Shown here: positions 6,481-12,315 of the stretch, one piece after another
How positions within the stretch are numbered: position 1 is the first letter of the stretch
Layout: each line of letters opens with the position of its first letter
Source: an uncultured Acidobacteriota bacterium
Lineage (GTDB): Bacteria; Acidobacteriota; Thermoanaerobaculia; Gp7-AA8
Direction of reading: 5' to 3'
DNA: 12,315 nt
NCBI GenBank assembly: GCA_946887105.1
Contig: CAMPKJ010000148.1
Span: forward strand, 1 to 12,315
The notes under the pieces: generated by a model
What the model was told of the DNA's origin: nothing
The model's database searches: none
Seen by the model: only the letters and a program-made list of their open reading frames with translations
Translations under genes and position numbers: made by a program

Positions 6481-9225
6481 TCATTTCAACCCCTCCGCCA
6501 CGTACAACTCCGACAGCACGCGCATCGCGTTGTACGCGTACGCGTTGCCGTCGGGCGTGATCAGCACCGGCGCGATCTTGTACACGCCGGCCGGATCGGA
6601 GGGCATGAATTCTTTCCACGGCTCGCGCGCGCCGGTGGCGATGGCGATGCGCGTGACGCGGGCCGGGAGCGCGGTGGGATCGTGCACGTATACGTACGCG
6701 CCGTCGGCGGACCACTGGATCGGAATCTCGCCCGGCACCGCGCCCGCCAGCGGCGCCGCGCTCGCGCCGTCCAGCGCATACAGCGCGATGGTGCGCTCGG
6801 CGTTCATGCCGGCCACATGGCGGCCGTCGGGCGATACCGCGAACGCGCGCGCGCCGTTGCCCCAGATTTCGGGCGAGACCGGCGTGGCCGTTTCGTCGAG
6901 TGTGTCGATCACGAACAGCCGGTAACCGCTGTCCTTCACGATGCCGGCCACGATCGCGCGCCGTGAGTCGGGGAGCCACATCGCCCCCAGATCGAACGCG
7001 CCGTCGATGCTCAGCTCGCGCGACTGGCCGCTGCCGGTCGGCGTCAGCACGAGCTTCGGTCCCTGGCGGCAGAGCGCCCATCGCCCATCGGGGGAGAGCG
7101 CGTCGCCGATCCCTTCGCCGAGATGGATCGGCGCGGGGTCGCTGAGCTTGCGCAGGTAGACGCCGCCCCGGGCGCCGCCGCCTTCGCGCGTTTCGCTGAA
7201 GAGGATCGAGCGGCCGTCCGGCGCGAGATCGGCGAGCGCAGACCAGTCGAGCCACGACACGTCGCGTTCCGGCTCACGCGTCGCGATGGGCAACGGCGCC
7301 GCGGTGTCGGTCGCCGGAGCCGCGGACGGATCGGGCGCTCTCCCGGCATGCGGTTGCCACACCAGCGCCGCGCGCCAGTTGCCATCCGACAACAGCGCTT
7401 CGCCGCGCGGCGAGAGATCGAAGATGCGAATGCCTCCGGTGAGCCGCGTGACCAGCCGCACCTCGGCGGTCTGGACGTCGACGGCGTACAACGCGGGCGG
7501 CGTGCCGGTCGCGCTTCCGGAGACCCAGATCTGCTTGCCGTCGGGAGACCAGGCCATGCCGGTCGCGCCGCGTTCCCATCCGCGCGCGATCGTCTCCGGC
7601 TGCTTGTTGCCGTCGATGATGGCCACGTTCGCGGCGCCGCGGGAGAGCTCGAGAATCGCCAGACGCGTGCCGTCGGGCGAAACGCGCACGTGCCGGATCT
7701 GCGACGGCGTTTCGTACTTCAGCGTGCCGATCGGATATTCGACGCGCGTGTTGATCCCGTTCTGGCGGATGATCGCCAGCGAGTCGCCGTCCGGCGACCA
7801 GTCCGCCTGCAACACGTTCTCCGCGACTTCGCGCGGCGTGCCGCCGGCGAGCGGAACGCGCGCCAGCGTGCCGAGGTTCGTGAGACGGTCGCGGCGCAGC
7901 AGGATCGCGAGCTCGGACCCTTTCGAGATCGCCAGCACATCGCTGTCCGGCATCGCCAGCGGACGCGACTCGGATGCGCCGCGATTGACGACGAAGATCT
8001 CCGGCGCACGCCCATCCCACGCCGCGCTGTAGATGATCGAGTCGCCGTTGGGTGAGAACCGCGCCGCGCGCACTTCGCCGCGGCGGAAGGTCAGGCGGTG
8101 GAACTTCGGCTCGACCGGCTTGCCCGCGCTGTGGCGCGCCCACATCCATCCGCCATACGCGGCGCCCGCGATGGAGACGAGGAAGAGCAACGTCAGCAAC
8201 AGCGGCGATACGCGGCGCTTCGGTTTCGTCGCCGATTTCGTCAGCGGACGCGCGGGGTGACGCGCGGTCGGCGGAATCGGCGCGCGCACGGCCGTCTGCG
8301 CTCCGGTGGCGCCGGCGTGCGACGGCGCGGCCGCGGTCGGCGTGCGCGGCACCGTCGGCATGGTGTGTCCGGCCGACATCGTGGACAGCATTTCGAGGTT
8401 GAACGCGAGATCGCGCGCCGACTGAAAACGCAGCTCGCGATCCTTCTCCAGACAGCGGCGCACCAACCGTTCGAGCGCGGGCGGAACGTTCGGCAACACG
8501 TCGGCGAGATCGGGCGGATCTTCCTTGAGGATCGCGCTCAGCGTCTCGATGCCGGAGTTGCGCTTGAACGCGCGCATCCCGGTGAGCATCTCGTAGAAGA
8601 TCGCGCCGAGCGAGAAGAGATCCGAGCGGTGATCGACTGACTCGCCACGGACCTGTTCGGGCGACATGTATCCGACCGTGCCGAGGACCATGCCCGGCTC
8701 GGTCGCGGCCACTTCGAACGTCGGGCCGTCGGTCATCGCCGAGCCGGTCAGCTTGGCGATGCCGAAGTCGAGGATCTTCAGACGTCCATCGCGGGTGAGG
8801 AAGATGTTGTCCGGTTTCAGATCGCGATGGACGACGCCCTTCTCATGTGCCGCGGCGAGGCCAAGCGCCATCTGCAACGCCGCGTCGACGGCCTTGCGCG
8901 CGGGCAGCGGACCGCGTCCGAGGCGGCTGCTCAGCGTCTCGCCTTCGAGCAGCTCGCTGACAAGGTACGGATTGCCCTCCTCGTCGCGGCCGACGTCATA
9001 GATCGTCAGCAGGTTGGGATGGTTGAGCATCCCGGTCGCGCGCGCTTCCTGTTCGAAACGCACCAGACGCTCGCGATCGCTGAACGTGACGTTGGTGAGG
9101 ACTTTGATCGCCACGTCGCGTCCGAGACGCGTGTCTCTGGCGCGATAGACCACTCCCATGCCCCCTTCGCCGACAACTCCGGCGATCTGGTACGGGCCCA
9201 GGATCGCATTCGGTTGCAGGGACAC
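6481..9225 (-). CDS. Membrane Ser/Thr protein kinase (PknB-like) with extracytoplasmic PD40 beta-propeller
   Basis: A Hanks-type kinase of about 914 residues. The cytoplasmic domain has the Gly-rich loop GEGGMGVVYRARD, the Lys in VAIKVL, catalytic HRDLKPDN, metal-binding DFGIAKL and GYMSPEQVRG, so it should be active. A Pro/Ala/Thr-rich linker follows, then a basic stretch (TKPKRRV) and one membrane helix (LLLTLLFLVSIAGAAYGGW). Beyond it lie about ten PD40/TolB-like blades (FSPNGDSIIYS, WSPDGDSLAII, VSPDGTRLAIL, WSPDGKQIWVS, LAPDGRSILFS, LSPDGRWAL, VSPDGRHVAGM, ITPDGNAYAY), which probably form a ligand- or protein-sensing propeller in the periplasm. Start choice: the GTG at 9225 gives VSLQPNAILGPYQI (V read as Met), the usual family beginning. 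ATGs at 9255 and 9252 and a TTG at 9258 are in frame but would place coding sequence across the AT-richer promoter gap. The gene diverges from the RHS gene and heads the minus-strand block with the transporter and exporter. Confidence 0.95.
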   Translation of the reverse strand: MSLQPNAILGPYQIAGVVGEGGMGVVYRARDTRLGRDVAIKVLTNVTFSDRERLVRFEQEARATGMLNHPNLLTIYDVGRDEEGNPYLVSELLEGETLSSRLGRGPLPARKAVDAALQMALGLAAAHEKGVVHRDLKPDNIFLTRDGRLKILDFGIAKLTGSAMTDGPTFEVAATEPGMVLGTVGYMSPEQVRGESVDHRSDLFSLGAIFYEMLTGMRAFKRNSGIETLSAILKEDPPDLADVLPNVPPALERLVRRCLEKDRELRFQSARDLAFNLEMLSTMSAGHTMPTVPRTPTAAAPSHAGATGAQTAVRAPIPPTARHPARPLTKSATKPKRRVSPLLLTLLFLVSIAGAAYGGWMWARHSAGKPVEPKFHRLTFRRGEVRAARFSPNGDSIIYSAAWDGRAPEIFVVNRGASESRPLAMPDSDVLAISKGSELAILLRRDRLTNLGTLARVPLAGGTPREVAENVLQADWSPDGDSLAIIRQNGINTRVEYPIGTLKYETPSQIRHVRVSPDGTRLAILELSRGAANVAIIDGNKQPETIARGWERGATGMAWSPDGKQIWVSGSATGTPPALYAVDVQTAEVRLVTRLTGGIRIFDLSPRGEALLSDGNWRAALVWQPHAGRAPDPSAAPATDTAAPLPIATREPERDVSWLDWSALADLAPDGRSILFSETREGGGARGGVYLRKLSDPAPIHLGEGIGDALSPDGRWALCRQGPKLVLTPTGSGQSRELSIDGAFDLGAMWLPDSRRAIVAGIVKDSGYRLFVIDTLDETATPVSPEIWGNGARAFAVSPDGRHVAGMNAERTIALYALDGASAAPLAGAVPGEIPIQWSADGAYVYVHDPTALPARVTRIAIATGAREPWKEFMPSDPAGVYKIAPVLITPDGNAYAYNAMRVLSELYVAEGLK

Positions 9226-9303
9226 GCAGGCATTGTAAATGCCGTGGTCCATCATCAAAATAGCTAAACTTAGGCGAGTCCCGTAAAACCTGGCGCGAAT
9301 TCT
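9226..9303. promoter_or_regulatory. Divergent intergenic region between kinase and RHS genes
   Basis: This gap is clearly more AT-rich than its surroundings, with TTGTAAAT at 9233-9240 and AAAATAGCTAAACTTA at 9257-9272. It must hold the 5' signals of both divergent genes. On the minus strand, TTTACG followed after about 15 nt by TAGCTATTTT looks like a weak sigma70-type promoter for the kinase. No convincing promoter or Shine-Dalgarno sequence for the RHS gene is seen. If the kinase starts at 9255 the gap shrinks to 48 nt. Confidence 0.35.
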
Positions 9304-12300
9304 ATGAAAGCGGCAGCATGGCGCGCTGTACTCTGTCTTTCTCTGATCGTCTCTTACGCAGTGCCTGCGTTAGCATGCGGCGGGTATCCGTGGTGCCAAT
9401 GTCCGATGGTCACCGGCGAAGTTGGAGCCATATCGGACAACGGCACCTTCCGCGTCGCGGTCACCCATACGAACTATCCGAGCCCCATCTGTTTCAATGT
9501 GTATTTTCGCGGAGTCCGTCACCGGTATTGCGAGAACCTTCCGCCGCAGAATCCGAACTACGCCGATCTGTCGGCAATGTGCATGACGGAGCCATCCGAG
9601 CTCAGGATCGTTCCCATCGACTGCGGGCAGGATGAATACCTCCCGGGAGAGTGGAAGACGACGATTTCGCCGCCCCCGGGAGCCACGAAGCCCACGGTGA
9701 GCGTAACCACCGACAAGGCTTTCGATCCTGTCGCGCAGCGTATTCGCAACAAAGCTACCGTCAAATGGGAGTTCGGTGCGGCCACGAACGGCTGGTCGGT
9801 GCGGCTCGATGCGATGCCTTGGGCAACAGCCGACGGCGCGCAACACGCCGGCAGCGTGCTGTGGAACGTCGGCCCGACGGTGGCTCGGATAGGCACGAAG
9901 GACTACTACTTCGATTCCCCTGGCGGTGCGCAGCAGTATCTGATCAAGGCGACGGCGGAGGCATGTTCTGGGAAGACCACCGACGATGCCGCGGCGGAGT
10001 GTACGCCATGCGACGGGACGGCGTCTGACGATCCGGTCTATTTCAACGACGGCAACGTCGGTGTATCGGACGGCGATCCACTGCCCGCCATCGCAGGCGT
10101 CACACTGGCCCGGTCGTACAACAGCAATGAGCAGGTCGTTGCGCTATTCGGCCGCGGCTGGACGACATTGTTCGACCGGCGCCTGATCGTCAATGCCGAT
10201 GGCGGTGAGAGCGTCATCTCGGTGACGACGGAGACGAACGACGTCGTGACGTTCCGCGGAACGGGCGGAAGCTATCGCGAGACGTGGCCAAAGGCGCGAC
10301 ACGCGGCCGGAACGCTGCAATACGATGCTATCGCAGGAACGTACACGTACCGTGCCCCCGGATCGACGAGCCTCGCCGTATTCCGCGCGAGTGACGGGGC
10401 CTTGACCGAGTTGCGGGACCTCGGGAGCGGGCGCGCCGCTCAACTCACGTATGACATCGCAGGTCTGCCTCTGACCCTCACGGATTCGTGGAGCGGCGTG
10501 TCCTGGAATCTGACGATCGACCCGACCCGTCGCGTTGTGACATCCGTTGCGGTGAGTGGCCGACCGGACCTCGTGTGGACATACTCCTATGACAGTGCAA
10601 GAAACCTTCAGTCCGTTCTTGCGCCCGGCGCCGCAACCTGGCGCACGTATGAATATCAGAACAACCGCCTGACCGAGTCGAGTGATGCATCCGGGAACCT
10701 GATCGAGAGTCACGCCTACGACGCGAACGGCTATGGAATCAGCTCCACGGGACCGTCCGACGAGATTCAATCCATTCAGTACAACGTCGCTTCACCCAAT
10801 CCGGATGAGCGCTTGACACGCGTGACCGCCAATAACGGACAGGTTACCGACTACGTCCTCCGTCCGTCCGGTGGGTCGTGGCGGACCGTGGAGGTTCGGG
10901 GAGGTTGCAGTACCTGCGGAAGCGGGGATGCGACTTTGGTTCGCGACGCGCGCGGCCGAGTCGTACGACGTCAGGATGCGAACGGCTACGTCACGGTCTA
11001 CACATTCGGCGCACTGACTCCGGTGGACCAGCGAGAGCATCTGTTGTCCATGCAGAGTGCGTTGAAGCCGGTCGGGTGTGATCCCGAAACATCACCTGCG
11101 CATTGCCGGCTCGGAGTCGATGCCCTCGGCGCAGCTCTGCTGGAACCGACTTCCGCTTCAGTGATGACCAACTACGAGTACGACGACCCAACCTGGCCTG
11201 ACAAGGTCACGGCGGTCTTCCGCCCCAGCGTGCTGGAGCCGGGCGAGGCTGTTCGCGAGGAGCGCCTTTATCATTCCTCCACCGGCGCAATCGCCAACTC
11301 CACGACCGTCGGCTGGACTGGGACGACACCGGTGAGTGTCAGCCGCGTGACGCAAACCACATTCTATGATGCGCTCACGGCCTTCACGCCCGCCTTTGAT
11401 CCCGGCGGAGCATTCCAGAGTGGGTGGATGGCCCTGTCTCAGCCGTCAGGTATGCCCAAGTCTGTCGACGGGCCGCGATCGGATGTCCAGGATGTGGCGT
11501 CGATCGTCTACTACCCGATCGATCCGACTGTTCCGGCATTGTTGCGAGGGCGCATGGCTGCAACCAAAAACGCTGCCGGCCACGTGACGCGCTATGAGGA
11601 CTACGACGTCTTCGGCAATGCGCTACGCATCATTGACCCAAACGGTGTCGTCACCGAGAATACCTACGATGCTCTCGGCAGGCTGCTCACAAACAAGGTG
11701 AAGGCAGTGGCGGGCTGCAATACGACCATCGATCCGCTTTGCGCGTCCGATCTGACGACGACGTTTACGTATTCGCCATCGTCCGGGCCGCTCCTGCGTC
11801 AGGAGGATGCGGGGGGTGCCGTGACGTCGTACGAATACGACGCGCGTGGCCGTATCCAGACCATCTCTCGTGGCCCCTCGGTGAACGATCTCCGGGAACG
11901 CGTTGAAACCACTTACGATCCGCTCACCGGAAAGAAGATCCTCGAACGGACCCTCGCGTACGAGGGCGGAGCGTGGGTCGAGAAGACGCGGCAGGCGTTG
12001 GCGTACGATGCTCTGTCGCGCCTACAGACCCTCACTCACGCGGACGGCGCGGCCGTGCATTACACGTACGATCCTGCAGATCGCGTGGCCACGATCCGAG
12101 ACGAAAATCACGCGTCACCAAACACGTTTTACGATTACGACCCCGCGGGCCGGGTGGCGTCGGTGACACAGACGTTAGCCGGTGCGCCGAATGGTGTGAT
12201 CGCAACGCAGTATGACTACGACATCGCCGGTAACCTGACCGCGGTCACAGATCCAAACGGCAACGTCACCAGCTATGTCTACGACGATTTCGGCCAGATG

Positions 12301-12315
12301 CTGACGCAACAGAGT
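9304..12315 (+). CDS. Large secreted RHS/YD-repeat protein, 3' end beyond the window
   Basis: Reading from ATG 9304, I translated every codon to the last base and found no stop: 1004 codons, incomplete. Residues 1-24 are a signal peptide (MKAAAWRAVLCLSLIVSYAV, cleavage after PALA). The next about 220 residues form an unrecognised domain with cysteines at 25, 31, 33, 63, 77, 93, 107, 221, 233 and 236. Residues about 242-300 look like DUF6531, the entry segment of RHS shells (NVGVSDGDPLPAIAGVTLARSYNS as two overlapping parts, then FGRGWTTLFDRRL). From about 380 on there are some fifteen YD motifs (LTYDIAGL, YSYDSARN, NTYDALGRLL, YEYDARGRIQ, YTYDPADRVA, YDYDPAGRVA, YDYDIAGNLT, YVYDDFGQM). A CSTCG motif occurs at 535-539. 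RHS proteins form a beta-cage shell enclosing a C-terminal variable domain, often a toxin; that end, and any immunity gene, is not in view. Base composition is lower in GC than the neighbours. Whether it is a toxin, adhesin or wall-associated protein is open. Confidence 0.93.
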   Translation, partial: MKAAAWRAVLCLSLIVSYAVPALACGGYPWCQCPMVTGEVGAISDNGTFRVAVTHTNYPSPICFNVYFRGVRHRYCENLPPQNPNYADLSAMCMTEPSELRIVPIDCGQDEYLPGEWKTTISPPPGATKPTVSVTTDKAFDPVAQRIRNKATVKWEFGAATNGWSVRLDAMPWATADGAQHAGSVLWNVGPTVARIGTKDYYFDSPGGAQQYLIKATAEACSGKTTDDAAAECTPCDGTASDDPVYFNDGNVGVSDGDPLPAIAGVTLARSYNSNEQVVALFGRGWTTLFDRRLIVNADGGESVISVTTETNDVVTFRGTGGSYRETWPKARHAAGTLQYDAIAGTYTYRAPGSTSLAVFRASDGALTELRDLGSGRAAQLTYDIAGLPLTLTDSWSGVSWNLTIDPTRRVVTSVAVSGRPDLVWTYSYDSARNLQSVLAPGAATWRTYEYQNNRLTESSDASGNLIESHAYDANGYGISSTGPSDEIQSIQYNVASPNPDERLTRVTANNGQVTDYVLRPSGGSWRTVEVRGGCSTCGSGDATLVRDARGRVVRRQDANGYVTVYTFGALTPVDQREHLLSMQSALKPVGCDPETSPAHCRLGVDALGAALLEPTSASVMTNYEYDDPTWPDKVTAVFRPSVLEPGEAVREERLYHSSTGAIANSTTVGWTGTTPVSVSRVTQTTFYDALTAFTPAFDPGGAFQSGWMALSQPSGMPKSVDGPRSDVQDVASIVYYPIDPTVPALLRGRMAATKNAAGHVTRYEDYDVFGNALRIIDPNGVVTENTYDALGRLLTNKVKAVAGCNTTIDPLCASDLTTTFTYSPSSGPLLRQEDAGGAVTSYEYDARGRIQTISRGPSVNDLRERVETTYDPLTGKKILERTLAYEGGAWVEKTRQALAYDALSRLQTLTHADGAAVHYTYDPADRVATIRDENHASPNTFYDYDPAGRVASVTQTLAGAPNGVIATQYDYDIAGNLTAVTDPNGNVTSYVYDDFGQMLTQQS

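Noticed and set aside
7123..8055. Plus-strand open frames opposite the kinase (310 codons and others)
   Set aside because: The sense frame shows ordered PD40 blades throughout, and these frames are Arg-rich shadows with no motif.
9304..9381. Lipoprotein signal peptide for the RHS protein (Cys at 25)
   Set aside because: The residues before the cysteine are A-L-A, a standard signal peptidase I site; a lipobox would want Leu at -3 and a small residue at -2, so the lipoprotein reading is weaker.
9370..9846. Minus-strand frames within the RHS N-terminal region
   Set aside because: The plus frame from 9304 is open to the window end with signal peptide and RHS motifs; the antisense frames have no recognisable content.
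11641..12315. Nucleotide tandem repeats or a CRISPR-like array in the RHS gene
   Set aside because: The repetition is at protein level (YD motifs with irregular spacing); no repeated identical DNA units with constant spacers are seen.
1..12315. Mobile element, integrase, tRNA attachment site or origin
   Set aside because: No transposase or integrase motifs, tRNA-like fold or clustered DnaA boxes were recognised by reading both strands.

Overview
The window is GC-rich bacterial chromosome, densely coding, with short intergenic gaps. The gene set points to Acidobacteriota or a similar high-GC environmental lineage: a Ser/Thr kinase with a PD40 beta-propeller sensor, an S9 peptidase with PD40 repeats, a secreted beta-helix protein with a TADSGPGSLREAI-type motif, and a large YD/RHS-repeat protein. 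This assignment is inference; there is no rRNA, tRNA or taxonomic marker gene in the window.

Layout. Positions 1-288 (+) hold the 3' end of an ABC transporter ATPase. Its last codons lie inside a palindromic repeat (251-334), and that repeat also reaches the 5' end of the next gene. A secreted S9 prolyl-oligopeptidase-type peptidase (351-2207, +) and a secreted DUF11-like/beta-helix protein (2224-3876, +) follow 16 nt apart. They converge, with stops 3 nt apart, on a minus-strand block. Read 5' to 3' on the minus strand, this block is a membrane-anchored Ser/Thr kinase with a PD40 propeller (9225 to 6481), a TauE/SafE-type membrane transporter (6394 to 5636) and a complete type I ABC exporter half-transporter (5634 to 3880). 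The transporter stop and exporter start are 1 nt apart, so those two are probably translationally coupled. The 86-nt gap between kinase and transporter is filled by an imperfect inverted repeat whose kinase-proximal arm is a G-quadruplex motif.

From 9304 (+), diverging from the kinase across a short AT-richer gap, runs a very large RHS/YD-repeat gene. It stays open for 1004 codons to the last base of the window and is incomplete at the 3' end. It has a signal peptide, a cysteine-containing N-terminal domain, a DUF6531-like segment and about fifteen YD motifs. Its C-terminal end, where RHS proteins carry their variable or effector domain, lies outside the window, as would any immunity gene.

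No IS element, CRISPR array, tRNA, rRNA or integrase was found. The least ordinary items are the two repeat structures placed exactly at gene junctions and the RHS gene, which is visibly lower in GC than its neighbours.
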